Source: Bacillus sp. 1780r2a1 (GTDB lineage: Bacteria; Bacillota; Bacilli; Bacillales; Bacillaceae_H). From it: 64,000 nt of DNA. The notes under the pieces are model-generated. The model was given only the letters and a program-made list of their open reading frames with translations, was not told where the DNA came from and made no database searches. The stretch's first letter is position 1, and every line of letters begins with the position of its first letter. The DNA is taken from NCBI GenBank assembly GCA_024134725.1, contig CP099863.1, forward strand, positions 677,501 through 741,500, in the 5' to 3' direction. The position numbers and the translations under genes were made by a program. Positions 38,056-46,492 of this stretch are shown here, one piece after another.

Positions 38056-38071
38056 GGCAGAAGCCTTATTT
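38048..38071. terminator. Shared hairpin at the ends of rocB and rocR
   Basis: GAAATAAGGC and GCCTTATTTC form a 10-base perfect stem around AGAA, overlapping both stop codons of the convergent genes. T runs are short, so termination strength is uncertain. Confidence 0.65.
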
Positions 38072-39463
38072 CGTAATGTTCAAACGGCGCATTCGATATT
38101 GTAAGCTCTGCCTGCTCATTCCTAGTGCCTTAGCTGTCTGAGAAATGTTGTCATCATGTTGCTCTAGTGCTTCTTTAATACAGTGAGCTTCAAACTGCAA
38201 AAGCTGACTTTTTAAGGGGACATAAGCTTGATCTTCGTTCCGGACATGGCTTATCACTCTGGTATTAACAGGCGGAAGGAAGCGATTTTGATACTGGAAT
38301 GGTAAGTGATGGTAGTGGATTTCCTCTTCACCAATCATCAAGTTCATCGCACCTTCAATAACGTGTTCTAACTCTCTAACGTTACCAGGCCATTCGTAAT
38401 GTAAAAAAGATGACATGACTCGCTCATCAATTCCCATTACCTCCATTTGAAAGCGATCGTTGTACTTTTGAATAAATGTTTTAACGAGCGCTGGTATATC
38501 TTCTTTACGCTCTCTTAGAGGTGGAATCTGTATCGTGACAACCCCTAAGCGATAGTATAAGTCTTTTCGTAATCGATGTTCGTTAATAGCATTAATAGGG
38601 TCTTCGTTCATATTAGCGATAATACGAACATCTATCGTTCTTTCTTTCGTGTCGCCAATGCGACGAATCGTTTTTTCCTGCAAAACACGAAGCAGCTTCG
38701 CTTGAAGATTTGTAGGAAGCGAATTTATTTCATCTAATAGTAAAGTTCCTCCATTAGCTTGTTCAAAAAGTCCAGGCTGGTCTGCTGCGCCTGTAAAAGC
38801 ACCTCGAACTGTTCCAAAAAGGAGGCTTTCCATTAAAGTATCTGGAATTGCAGCACAGTTTTGTGAAATAAACGGTTTAGCCGATCGACTGCTTCCATTA
38901 TGTATGCTTTGAGCAAACAATTCTTTTCCCGTGCCTGTGTCACCTACAATTAAAACGGATGAAGGAGTGCGCGTGGCTCGTTTCGCGACATTTACTACAT
39001 CTTGCATAGCTGTACTGCTACCGATAATCTGCTCAAATGTTATCATTTTTGGCTCTCGATGTCGGTTGTTCTCACGGATAAGCTTCTCAAGCTGAGTTAC
39101 ATCTTTCGCAATTTCAACTGCGCCTTTAATTTTCCCATTATCAATGATTGGAAATGTGTTATTGATGGTCGTAATTTCTTTTCCTTTATTGTTGAAATAC
39201 GTTTGTTTTACGTTAATAGTTGATTTACCCTCACGTAGAGCTTTGACAAGCGTACTCTCTTGATTATCTTGAAACATGAAAACATCCAGCACGTTCTTGT
39301 GAAGCACATCGTGCTTTTCCATGGATTCCATTTGCATCATTTGTTCATTATAAATAATGGTTGTACCATGTTCATCAATTGCATGAATACCAGCATCAAC
39401 CTCATTAATAATTTTTTCGAAGATGGACTGAACCAGCGGTGTAGAATAGTTAGACTTTGTCAT
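38066..39463 (-). CDS. rocR: SigL-dependent activator RocR (NtrC/NifA type)
   Basis: A 465-aa sigma-54 activator with an N-terminal PAS-type sensor (about 12-125), a central AAA+ domain with Walker A GDTGTGKE (174-181), the sigma-54 contact loop GAFTGA (221-226) and Walker B LLLDE (241-245), and a Fis-type helix-turn-helix at the C-terminus (ISQTAKALGMSRQSLQYRMRRL). In B. subtilis RocR senses ornithine/citrulline and activates roc operons. It is convergent with rocADB and should act on the sites at 33371-33415. AAAGGGG lies nine bases before the ATG. Confidence 0.95.
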   Translation of the reverse strand: MTKSNYSTPLVQSIFEKIINEVDAGIHAIDEHGTTIIYNEQMMQMESMEKHDVLHKNVLDVFMFQDNQESTLVKALREGKSTINVKQTYFNNKGKEITTINNTFPIIDNGKIKGAVEIAKDVTQLEKLIRENNRHREPKMITFEQIIGSSTAMQDVVNVAKRATRTPSSVLIVGDTGTGKELFAQSIHNGSSRSAKPFISQNCAAIPDTLMESLLFGTVRGAFTGAADQPGLFEQANGGTLLLDEINSLPTNLQAKLLRVLQEKTIRRIGDTKERTIDVRIIANMNEDPINAINEHRLRKDLYYRLGVVTIQIPPLRERKEDIPALVKTFIQKYNDRFQMEVMGIDERVMSSFLHYEWPGNVRELEHVIEGAMNLMIGEEEIHYHHLPFQYQNRFLPPVNTRVISHVRNEDQAYVPLKSQLLQFEAHCIKEALEQHDDNISQTAKALGMSRQSLQYRMRRLNITK

Positions 39464-39529
39464 TTCCTCAATCCCCTTTAAAGCAGCATCGTATCATCTA
39501 TTATTTAAGCAGATATGTCTTTTATATGC

Positions 39530-39563
39530 AAAAAGAAGAAGCTGTAGAGAAGTCTACAGCTTC
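39530..39563 (-). terminator. Terminator of the SDR gene at 39573
   Basis: GAAGCTGTAGA and TCTACAGCTTC form an 11-base perfect stem around a four-base loop. On the minus strand it runs into TTCTTTTT. Confidence 0.92.
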
Positions 39564-39572
39564 AATAACAAA

Positions 39573-40439
39573 TTATCCATTTACAATGGTTCCACCGTTT
39601 ATATGGATAACTTGTCCAGATATATAAGATGAATCGCTGCTTGCTAAAAATACATAAGCAGGTCCAAGCTCAGAAGGCTGACCAGCACGCTGCATCGGCG
39701 TGTCTGCTCCAAATGAAGCTACTTGCTGTTCATCAAATGTTGAAGGGATAAGAGGTGTCCAAATAGGTCCAGGAGCAACGCCATTTACTCGAATCCCTTT
39801 TGCTGCTAATGATGCTGACAAAGAGCGAGTGAATGATACAATGGCTCCTTTTGTTGATGAGTAATCAATAAGCTGATCGTGACCATGATAAGCAGTCACA
39901 GACGTTGTATTAATAATAGAACTTCCTTTTTTTAAGTGAGGCATCGCTGCTTTTGTAAAATAAAAGAATGAGAAAATATTTGTTTGAAACGTTCGCTGTA
40001 GCTGTTCTGCACTAATCTGTGTAATATCTTTTTGAGGATGCTGCTCAGCTGCGTTATTTACCAAGATATCAAGTTGTCCAAACTTCTGAACGGCTTCATG
40101 AACCACTTTTTCACAAAACAGCTCTTCACCGATATCTCCAGAAAGAGCTAAGCACGACACCCCACATTCTTCAATGGTCTTTTTCGTTTCACCTGCATCG
40201 TCATGCTCATCTAAATACGTAAGAACAATATTGGCACCCTCCTTTGCGAAATGGTATGCAACCGAACGTCCAATACCGCTGTCACCTCCTGTAATAATCG
40301 CTACTTTTCCAGAAAGTTTTCCACTGGCTTTATAGTCTGTGGAAATAGAAGTTGGTTTTGGATTCATTTCTGATTCAATGCCAGGTTGTGTTTGCTGATG
40401 CTGTGGGGGAAAGGTTTGTTTTTGCTGTTGTTGACTCAT
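39573..40439 (-). CDS. SDR family oxidoreductase, general-stress-protein-39/YhdF type
   Basis: A 288-aa SDR with a 37-residue Gln/Pro-rich N-terminal extension, TGGDSGIG (50-57), NNAA (128-131), Ser180 and Tyr193/Lys197. This extended form is typical of the YdaD/YhdF/YhxC/YhxD group (annotated as glucose/ribitol dehydrogenases or general stress proteins). The real substrate is unknown. The ATG at 40439 (MSQQQQ) has AAAGGAG eleven bases upstream; the in-frame GTG four codons earlier lies against the ribosome site and was rejected. I found no clear SigB promoter. Confidence 0.87.
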   Translation of the reverse strand: MSQQQQKQTFPPQHQQTQPGIESEMNPKPTSISTDYKASGKLSGKVAIITGGDSGIGRSVAYHFAKEGANIVLTYLDEHDDAGETKKTIEECGVSCLALSGDIGEELFCEKVVHEAVQKFGQLDILVNNAAEQHPQKDITQISAEQLQRTFQTNIFSFFYFTKAAMPHLKKGSSIINTTSVTAYHGHDQLIDYSSTKGAIVSFTRSLSASLAAKGIRVNGVAPGPIWTPLIPSTFDEQQVASFGADTPMQRAGQPSELGPAYVFLASSDSSYISGQVIHINGGTIVNG

Positions 40440-40524
40440 TTGCTCATACACTCCTTTAAAAGTAATTGATGATATTGAACGTAAATAGTATGCGTGGTGC
40501 TAGAATAAGTATGCGTAAAGGAAA

Positions 40525-40554
40525 AAAAGACCAATAGCATAGCTACTGGTCTTT
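40525..40554 (-). terminator. Terminator of yitK
   Basis: aaagaccaatagc and gctactggtcttt form a stem with one mismatch. Read on the minus strand it ends in seven T. It lies between yitK and the SDR gene. Confidence 0.88.
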
Positions 40555-40577
40555 ACCCTTAATGATAATGAATAAAC

Positions 40578-41069
40578 TTAGCGATAATTAATAAACTGCA
40601 CGTCAATTGATAAATCTGCTTCTCTAATTGCGGCAATGACTTGTTGTAGATCATCGCGGCTTTTAGCGCTTACACGCAGCTGATCATCTTGAATCTGGCT
40701 CTTTACTTTTAATCCGCTTTTTTTGATTAGAGCAGTAATCTTTTTAGCATTTTCTTTATCGATACCTTGAATCAGCTTACCGCGCTGGCGGACTGTACCA
40801 CCTGAAGCGTTCTCAACTTTACCATATTCAATATTCTTTGTTGGTACACCGCGCTTAATTAATTTTGAAACCATAACATCCTTCAGTTGTTCCAGCTTAA
40901 ACTCATCATCTGAAACTAATACGAGCTCTTCCTTATCAACAGAAATGTCGCTTTTGCTTCCTTTAAAATCATAGCGGTTTCGAATTTCTTTTAAAGCCAT
41001 TGTGATTCCATTTGTTACTTCTTGTAAGTCAACCTGTGATACTACGTCAAATGAGCTATCTTTTGCCAT
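40578..41069 (-). CDS. yitK: UPF0234/YajQ family nucleotide-binding protein
   Basis: A 163-aa YajQ-family protein with the signatures [14 protein letters not shown] at the N-terminus and NRYDFKGS near 33-40. YajQ proteins have two ferredoxin-like folds and bind nucleotides; some homologues bind cyclic di-GMP. The start is fixed by AAGGAGGATTCT directly before the ATG at 41069. A much longer in-frame frame extends upstream, but it lacks similarity and ribosome sites. It is divergent from yitL. Confidence 0.93.
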   Translation of the reverse strand: MAKDSSFDVVSQVDLQEVTNGITMALKEIRNRYDFKGSKSDISVDKEELVLVSDDEFKLEQLKDVMVSKLIKRGVPTKNIEYGKVENASGGTVRQRGKLIQGIDKENAKKITALIKKSGLKVKSQIQDDQLRVSAKSRDDLQQVIAAIREADLSIDVQFINYR

Positions 41070-41258
41070 AGAATCCTCCTTGTTTTTTTCTTTAATTATA
41101 AATAAAACGAAAAGGGGATACAACTGATATTGAACAAGCATCTTGAAATTGATACAATACAATTTTGAACGTTTGTTTTCGTAGTGTAGAATCAATGATG
41201 AGAGTACAATTCGATTATAAAAGGAATAAATGAACTTCACATAAAGGATGGATAAAAA

Positions 41259-42122
41259 ATGAGTAGAGTAGAACCAGGCCAAAGAGCATATTTGACTGTA
41301 AGCCGTGAAACGCCGATGGGATATATGCTTGATAGCGAAGATGGAGAGATTCTTCTTCATAAAAATGAAACAACGCAAGAGTTAGCAGAACAAGAAGAAG
41401 TAGAAGTGTTTGTATACTTAGATAACCAAAGTCGACTAACAGCTACGATGCATATGCCAGTTGTTGAAGAGGGAACGTATGCGTGGGTTGAAGTAGTTGA
41501 CGTAAATGATGATTTAGGTGTATTTGTGGATATCGGTATGAGCAAAGACATGCTTATCGGTTCAACGGACCTTCCAGCTCTAGAGAGCCTGTGGCCTGAT
41601 GTAGGCAACAAGCTTTATTGTACGATGAAAATATCAAAGCGTGGAAAAATTTATGGCAAAGTTGCCACAGATGACGTTATGAAAGCAATGGCTAAGCCAG
41701 CTCCAAGTCATCTGTTTAATCGCGAAGTCACGGGTCGTATCTATCGCGTGCTACGAGTAGGGTCTTTTATTATGACAGAAGAAGGTTATGTTGGATTTAT
41801 TCACGAATCAGAACGTAAGGAAGAGCCGAAGATTGGAGCGCTTGTAACGGGACGTGTTGTGAATGTAAAAGAAGACGGTACATTGAATGTTTCGTTACTA
41901 CCCCGAAAACAAGAAAGTATGGATGAAGATGCGCAGGTGTTATACGATTACATGGAAAGTCGCGGAGGCGTTATGCCATTTTGGGATAAAAGTTACCCAG
42001 AAGATATTCGTACACGTTTTAATATGAGTAAAGCAGCGTTTAAGCGCGCCTTAGGAAAGCTAATGAAAGAAGACAAGGTGTATCAAGAAGAAGGCTGGAC
42101 ATACTTTAAAAAAGATAAATAA
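41259..42122 (+). CDS. yitL: S1-type RNA-binding protein YitL/CvfB
   Basis: A 287-aa protein of the CvfB family. It has several S1-like beta barrels (about 8-62, 68-130 with [18 protein letters not shown], and 150-212 with [24 protein letters not shown]) and a C-terminal winged helix (219-283, [14 protein letters not shown]). In S. aureus CvfB binds RNA and affects virulence gene expression; in Bacillus the target is unknown. AAAGGATGG precedes the ATG. A strong terminator follows. Confidence 0.93.
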   Translation: MSRVEPGQRAYLTVSRETPMGYMLDSEDGEILLHKNETTQELAEQEEVEVFVYLDNQSRLTATMHMPVVEEGTYAWVEVVDVNDDLGVFVDIGMSKDMLIGSTDLPALESLWPDVGNKLYCTMKISKRGKIYGKVATDDVMKAMAKPAPSHLFNREVTGRIYRVLRVGSFIMTEEGYVGFIHESERKEEPKIGALVTGRVVNVKEDGTLNVSLLPRKQESMDEDAQVLYDYMESRGGVMPFWDKSYPEDIRTRFNMSKAAFKRALGKLMKEDKVYQEEGWTYFKKDK

Positions 42123-42131
42123 AGACGAAAC

Positions 42132-42161
42132 AAAACCGCTTGGAACCATCCAAGCGGTTTT
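42132..42161. terminator. Bidirectional terminator after yitL
   Basis: AAAACCGCTTGGA and TCCAAGCGGTTTT form a 13-base perfect stem around four bases; it can also end the small minus-strand gene next to it. Confidence 0.93.
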
Positions 42162-42170
42162 GTCATGAAT

Positions 42171-42302
42171 TTATAGGTGATCTGTCTTTTTAGAAAATGA
42201 ATGTTTTCCTGCTTGTCGATTTCTTTGTTCATGTAGATTCTTTTGTTCTTGCTTTGCTTGATTATCTTTTGCTTTTTTATCATTATCACTTGTATGAGGC
42301 AT
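42171..42302 (-). CDS. Small DUF3941 family protein
   Basis: A 43-aa, very hydrophilic protein beginning MPHTSDNDKKAKDNQAKQEQ and ending GKHSFSKKTDHL. Lys, Gln, Asn and His make up most of it. I recognise this as DUF3941, a short family of Bacillus proteins without known function. AAAGGAG lies eleven bases before the ATG at 42302, and the frame ends right before the yitL terminator. The gene is too short for ordinary gene callers; a larger frame covering it in another phase is not real. Confidence 0.78.
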   Translation of the reverse strand: MPHTSDNDKKAKDNQAKQEQKNLHEQRNRQAGKHSFSKKTDHL

Positions 42303-42357
42303 TCTAACACACACTCCTTTTTAGAACATATCGTTAGATTACCCTGAACTATAAGCA

Positions 42358-43221
42358 TTATTCGATAATGTCGTTTAAAAAGAAAAGTGCAATCGTCCCA
42401 GGTCCAGCGTGAGAACCAACAGCTGCTCCAATCATGTTAATTAAAAACGATTTGGAGCCAAATCGCTCTTCAATTAGTACTTTTAACTGCTTAGCTGTTT
42501 CTTCATCATCACCGTGGCTAATTGCGATTGTTTGGTCCCTTAGATTTTTTGCACCGCGTTCTTCCATGATATCGACCATACGCTTTAACACTTTCTTGCG
42601 TCCTCTTAATTTTTCAATTGGAACGAGCTTACCATCTTCAACATGTAATAAAGGTTTGATATTTAGCAATCCTCCAACAAATGCAGAAGCTTTGCTTACG
42701 CGTCCACCTTGTGCAAGAAAATCAAGGTCGTCTACCGTGAAGATATGCTCCATGCTAGTCGCATATTGTTTTGTCTTTGCTACAAGTTCTTTAAAGCTGA
42801 GGCCAGTTGCCAGCTGTTGAACGGCATAGTGTACAACAAGACCCTGCCCAAGAGAAGCGCATTTTGTATCAATAATTTCTAGCTCGAAGTTAGGGTACGT
42901 TTCTAATAGTTCATTTTTAACCATCACAGCCGTTTGATAAGTTCCTGAGAGTTCAGAAGAAAATGCAATATAAACACATTGCTCGTCTAATTTGGCCAAC
43001 TCTTCAAATGTTTCATATAAAGTAGTTGGAGCAGCTTGAGATGTTTTCGGCATTGCTCCTTCTCGAATGGCTTTGTATACTTCTGCAGGGTTGATTGTTT
43101 CTAAATCTAAATATTCTGTATCGCGTAAATGAACACGAAGAGGGAGTAACGAAACGTTATTTTCTTCGAAAAAAGAACGTGGTAAGTCACTAGCACTGTC
43201 TGTTAAAATTTTTATTGACAT
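42358..43221 (-). CDS. yitS: DegV family fatty-acid-binding protein YitS
   Basis: A 287-aa DegV/FakB-type protein. It begins MSIKILTDSASDLP and has TSQAAPTTLYE (a fatty-acid carboxylate loop in the family), FSSELSGTYQTA and a C-terminal GAAVGSHAGPGTIALFF. Such proteins bind a fatty acid for phosphorylation by FakA. In B. subtilis the gene at this place is yitS. The ATG at 43221 has AGGAAGG upstream; an in-frame GTG three codons earlier overlaps that site. Confidence 0.93.
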   Translation of the reverse strand: MSIKILTDSASDLPRSFFEENNVSLLPLRVHLRDTEYLDLETINPAEVYKAIREGAMPKTSQAAPTTLYETFEELAKLDEQCVYIAFSSELSGTYQTAVMVKNELLETYPNFELEIIDTKCASLGQGLVVHYAVQQLATGLSFKELVAKTKQYATSMEHIFTVDDLDFLAQGGRVSKASAFVGGLLNIKPLLHVEDGKLVPIEKLRGRKKVLKRMVDIMEERGAKNLRDQTIAISHGDDEETAKQLKVLIEERFGSKSFLINMIGAAVGSHAGPGTIALFFLNDIIE

Positions 43222-43429
43222 AAATGTCACCTTCCTACTACATTTATCTAAGCGTTTACTTTTTTACAGTTTGACGGAAAGAAAATAAATACAATAATAA
43301 TACTAGTGTATAAGTACTGAGGAAAAAATACAATTTATGAATAATTTTTTTATAAAGTAAAAATGTTCATACTATAAAAAAAGAATGAGCAAATACTACA
43401 TGTATATATAGTTTGGAGGTCTGAAACAA

Positions 43430-44278
43430 TTGAACAAGTGGCTGGAAGTCAAAAAAATTATTGTTGTTACAGTTGGTGCTTTATTAAACGCAGTTGCTTT
43501 AAACTTATTTCTAATTCCAGCGAATGTTTATTCCAGTGGATTTACAGGAGTTGCCCAATTAATTTCAAGTGTTGTAACTGACTATACGCCATTTACAATT
43601 TCTACAGGTATTCTGCTGCTTTTATTAAACATTCCCGTAACGATTTTAGGTTGGAAAAAGGTAGGTAAGACATTTACGATTTATAGCTTCTATAGCGTCT
43701 TAGCTACAACGGTGTTTTTAGAGTTTGTACCGATTGAAGCTTTATCTCAAGACATCATTTTAAACGCGGTATTTGGAGGAGTCATTTTAGCTGTAGGAGT
43801 AGGAATTACGCTGAAGTTTGGTGCTTCAACGGGAGGGTTAGACATCATTGCTATGGTGTTATCACGTATGAAGGATAAGCCAATTGGTGGTTATTTATTT
43901 ACGTTAAATGCTGTCATTATTGCAGCTGCAGGTTTGTTATATGGTGCGGAAAAATCATTATATACGTTGGTTGCTTTATATACGACGACAAGGGTCATCG
44001 ATGTTATTCATACGCGCCACGTGAAAGTGACAGCTATGATTGTGACCAAAAAAGGCGAGGAGCTTAGAAAAGCCATTCATTCCAAATTAGTACGAGGTAT
44101 CACTGCTGTTCCTGCAAAAGGTGGTTTTACAAATGAAGAGAAGGAAATGCTAATGATTGTTTTGACAAGGTATGAGCTGTTTGATTTAGAAAAAACCATT
44201 AAAGAGGTTGATCCTCATGCATTCACAAACATTGTACAAACGACAGGCATATTTGGGTTATTTCGCAAAGACGAATAA
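43430..44278 (+). CDS. yitT: YitT family membrane protein (DUF161 and DUF2179)
   Basis: A 282-aa protein with five or six transmembrane helices in the first 180 residues (FLIPANVYSSGFTGVAQL and FGASTGGLDIIA are family marks) followed by a cytoplasmic DUF2179 domain (about 195-282, RGITAVPAKGGFTNEEKEMLMIVLTRYE). The substrate is unknown. It starts with TTG at 43430 after TTTGGAGGT, which is unusual but clear. It keeps the B. subtilis order yitS-yitT. Confidence 0.92.
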   Translation: MNKWLEVKKIIVVTVGALLNAVALNLFLIPANVYSSGFTGVAQLISSVVTDYTPFTISTGILLLLLNIPVTILGWKKVGKTFTIYSFYSVLATTVFLEFVPIEALSQDIILNAVFGGVILAVGVGITLKFGASTGGLDIIAMVLSRMKDKPIGGYLFTLNAVIIAAAGLLYGAEKSLYTLVALYTTTRVIDVIHTRHVKVTAMIVTKKGEELRKAIHSKLVRGITAVPAKGGFTNEEKEMLMIVLTRYELFDLEKTIKEVDPHAFTNIVQTTGIFGLFRKDE

Positions 44279-44283
44279 AAGAT

Positions 44284-44314
44284 AAAAGCACGCTATGATA
44301 TGTAGCGTGCTTTT
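44284..44314. terminator. Bidirectional terminator after yitT
   Basis: AAAAGCACGCTA and TAGCGTGCTTTT around seven bases, serving yitT and the convergent gene at 44322. Confidence 0.92.
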
Positions 44315-44321
44315 GTCTTTG

Positions 44322-44693
44322 TTAATTCTTTTTCTCTAAATCTTCAGCAAGCTCATGTAGCTGTGCTTGTTCAGATGGAGAGGCATTGTTTTCAATATGA
44401 GATAACATATCTTCCGCAATTTCCATCTGACCTGCTGGTGTGTGTGATGAAGCAGCTTGCTTTGTGTTATATGTTTGATTTAAAGAATTTTCAAAATGCT
44501 GGATTTGCTCTTGTTCTTGAGGTGAAGCATCAGTCATTACGGCTTTTAACATTTCGCTTGAAATATCAAGTTCGCCGTTATGGCTTTTATGATTTTCATG
44601 ATTTGACTGACCTTCTCCTTTATGATTCTCAGAGCGATTTGAAACAACATTTTGGATTGTTTCTTTTACTTGTTGAAAAAACGAATGTTTCAT
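44322..44693 (-). CDS. Small hydrophilic protein with an internal repeat
   Basis: A 123-aa soluble protein not assigned with confidence. It begins MKHSFFQQVKETIQNVV, has a His/Asn/Lys-rich linker (20-42) and then two repeats: ISSEMLKAVMTDASPQEQEQ (44-63) and IAEDMLSHIENNASPSEQAQ (92-111), sharing ML, ASP, EQ and Q positions. It may relate to the DUF3813 family at the yizC position in B. subtilis (between yitT and yitU), but this is only a resemblance. GGAGG of its ribosome site lies inside the end of the upstream small gene, so translation is coupled. Confidence 0.72.
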   Translation of the reverse strand: MKHSFFQQVKETIQNVVSNRSENHKGEGQSNHENHKSHNGELDISSEMLKAVMTDASPQEQEQIQHFENSLNQTYNTKQAASSHTPAGQMEIAEDMLSHIENNASPSEQAQLHELAEDLEKKN

Positions 44694-44696
44694 ACG

Positions 44697-44846
44697 TTAC
44701 TGACCTCCATGAGGAGCTTGACTTTGCTGGGCTTGAAACGCTTCAGCCTCCGCCATTGTCATATGATAAGGAATACGTTCATCATGCTTTTGTACTGAAT
44801 CTGCACCTTGTTTGACAAAACGCTTTGATCGATTGCTTCTACCCAT
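44697..44846 (-). CDS. Small hypothetical protein coupled to the repeat protein
   Basis: A 49-aa protein, MGRSNRSKRFVKQGADSVQK at the start and MAEAEAFQAQQSQAPHGGQ at the end: basic first third, Ala/Gln-rich last third. I do not recognise the family. GAGGAGG lies eight bases before the ATG at 44846, and an adjacent ATG one codon earlier (44849) is equally possible. It ends three bases before the start of the next gene on the strand, forming a two-gene unit. Confidence 0.65.
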   Translation of the reverse strand: MGRSNRSKRFVKQGADSVQKHDERIPYHMTMAEAEAFQAQQSQAPHGGQ

Positions 44847-44872
44847 CATATCTTCCTCCTCTAAAATAAAGA

Positions 44873-44898
44873 AAATCGACACTTAACTAAGCGTCGAT
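44873..44898 (-). terminator. Terminator of yitU
   Basis: AATCGAC-CTTA pairs with AAG-GTCGATT with one mismatch; on the minus strand it is followed by TTTTCTTTATTTT. Confidence 0.75.
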
Positions 44899-44967
44899 TA
44901 TAGTGTGTGCAGCTTTAATGAAAAGATAGCGTAAAAAAATTACCTGTGCTTTCAAAAAATAGTTAAG

Positions 44968-45780
44968 TTATAAATTTAAGGTCTTTTCCAAATAATAAGC
45001 AATACCATTATCTTCATTTGAATACGTGACTTCACGAGCAATATCTTTTAGTTCCTGAATTCCATTGCCCATTGCAATCCCATGACCAGCAAATTTAATC
45101 ATTTCAAGGTCGTTGTCTTCATCACCAAAGGCAATAATATTTTCTTGGGAGATTCCGTAATAATTTGCGACGCGTTCAAGCCCAACAGCTTTATTTAATC
45201 CTTTTTTGACAACCTCAATAACGTGCCAAGGAGCGCCCCAGCGGCGATGTTCAATCACTTCAGCATGTACATCAGATAGGTGAGACCTAATGTCAGCTAC
45301 GTGTTCTTCATCCGCATGGATAAGTAGAGAAGTTGGGTTGTGATGAAGTCGTTGACGCAAATCTCCTGTTTCCAAGCGTGGATTTCCTAAGCTTAGAACA
45401 TCCATCAGCTTTCGATCTTCAAAGTGTAGGTACACATCATCTTTTACTTCAGCCAAAATGTTGTTAATGCGGAAGTTGCTCATTGCTTCGACAATATCAT
45501 CAACGGTTTGTTTATGAAGCGGCTCATGATACACTCCCCAATTTTTTTCACGTGGATGATGAACCAATGCTCCGTTAAAATTAACGATAGGGGTCGTGAG
45601 TTCCATTTCCGCATAATACATCGCGCTTGAACGATAAGGTCTTCCAGTAGCAATCATGACGATATGTCCAAGTTCTTTCGCTCGTTCAAGCGTCCGTTTT
45701 GTTTTAGGTAGAATGGTTTTATTATCAGCTAATAACGTGCCGTCTAAATCTAAAGCGATTAAATGTTTTTCTGTATTCAT
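44968..45780 (-). CDS. yitU: HAD-superfamily (Cof-type) phosphatase YitU
   Basis: A 270-aa HAD phosphatase with motif I LDLDGTLL (9-16), motif II ATGRP (44-48), a C2 cap domain in the middle, the conserved lysine in KKGLNKAVGL and motif III FGDEDNDLEM. The family dephosphorylates sugar phosphates, FMN-type precursors and similar small molecules; YitU of B. subtilis has been linked to riboflavin-pathway phosphatase activity. AAAGGAGATCCT precedes the ATG. Position between yitT and yitW agrees with B. subtilis. Confidence 0.9.
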   Translation of the reverse strand: MNTEKHLIALDLDGTLLADNKTILPKTKRTLERAKELGHIVMIATGRPYRSSAMYYAEMELTTPIVNFNGALVHHPREKNWGVYHEPLHKQTVDDIVEAMSNFRINNILAEVKDDVYLHFEDRKLMDVLSLGNPRLETGDLRQRLHHNPTSLLIHADEEHVADIRSHLSDVHAEVIEHRRWGAPWHVIEVVKKGLNKAVGLERVANYYGISQENIIAFGDEDNDLEMIKFAGHGIAMGNGIQELKDIAREVTYSNEDNGIAYYLEKTLNL

Positions 45781-45985
45781 AGGATCTCCTTTACATATCT
45801 TAATAAGTAATCGAACTTAATTAGTTGGTTTTATATATATTAAAAATCAGCGTAATTCATTCGCTTATTTTCTATCTTACATAAGTTTGTGAAAAGAACA
45901 AAGCACAACGTTTGACAGATAGAAACGAGATTGTTACGGTAAAACAATCGAAAAAGAATCTCATAATATGAAAGGAGATTGCGAC

Positions 45986-46294
45986 ATGGATGAACAATTA
46001 AAAGAAAAGATTATGGAATCACTTGAAGAGGTAGTTGATCCTGAACTAGGCGTTGATATTGTAAACTTAGGCCTTGTTTATGATGTAATGATGGAAGAAA
46101 ATCAAACAGTTGTTGTGACGATGACGCTAACATCCATTGGTTGCCCATTAGCAGGAGCAATTACAGAAGATGTGAAGAAAAACGTAATTGGACTCGATGG
46201 CGTTGAAAATGTCGAGGTGAATATTACCTTTAACCCTCCGTGGGAAAAGGAGAGAATGTCACGCTATGCGAAAATTGCACTAGGCATTCAGTGA
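45986..46294 (+). CDS. yitW: Metal-sulfur cluster assembly factor YitW (MIP18/DUF59)
   Basis: A 102-aa protein beginning MDEQLKEKIMESLEEVVDPE, with conserved VDPELGVDIVNLGLVY and catalytic-type Cys53 in TSIGCPLAG; FNPPWEKERMS is near the C-terminus. DUF59/SufT-like proteins help mature iron-sulfur proteins. The start at 45986 has AAAGGAG upstream; a six-codon extension starts before that site and was rejected. The length equals B. subtilis YitW. Confidence 0.93.
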   Translation: MDEQLKEKIMESLEEVVDPELGVDIVNLGLVYDVMMEENQTVVVTMTLTSIGCPLAGAITEDVKKNVIGLDGVENVEVNITFNPPWEKERMSRYAKIALGIQ

Positions 46295-46333
46295 AAAAAA
46301 GTACTTCAGCTTAAAAGTTGGAGTACTTTTTTT
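46294..46333 (+). terminator. Terminator of yitW
   Basis: AAAAAAAGTACTTCAGC pairs with GTTGGAGTACTTTTTTT (with G-T pairs) around six bases, starting at the stop codon. Confidence 0.9.
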
Positions 46334-46421
46334 GAGTGTTTTTTAATAAAAATAAATTTATATGTATATTTAAAACAAATTAACAAACTTCAAAAAAGAT
46401 AAACTTTTTTTAAATATTCGT

Positions 46422-46450
46422 TTGATTTTATTTTTATACAGTATTATAAT
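46422..46450 (+). promoter_or_regulatory. Promoter of the arginine biosynthesis operon
   Basis: TTGATT (46422-46427) and a perfect TATAAT (46445-46450) separated by 17 bases; start of transcription would be near 46457. Confidence 0.85.
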
Positions 46451-46465
46451 GAGAAATAATTCAAA
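46448..46465. promoter_or_regulatory. ARG box (ArgR/AhrC) at the argC promoter
   Basis: AATGAGAAATAATTCAAA agrees with WWTGAATWWWWATTCAWW at 16 of 18 positions and covers the end of the -10 element and the start site, as expected for arginine-dependent repression. Confidence 0.7.
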
Positions 46466-46492
46466 TAGTTACGTAGAAAAAGGAGTAGTATT

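Noticed and set aside
41070-41378. N-terminal extension of YitK by about 100 residues
   Set aside because: The family starts at MAKDSSFDV with a perfect AGGAGG before it; the extension overlaps the yitL start on the other strand.
42083-42358. A 91-codon minus-strand frame over the yitL end
   Set aside because: It covers a terminator and the better supported 43-aa DUF3941 gene in another phase.
44363-44815. A 150-codon plus-strand frame opposite the small coupled genes
   Set aside because: No ribosome site and unusual composition; the minus-strand pair has strong sites and correct spacing.
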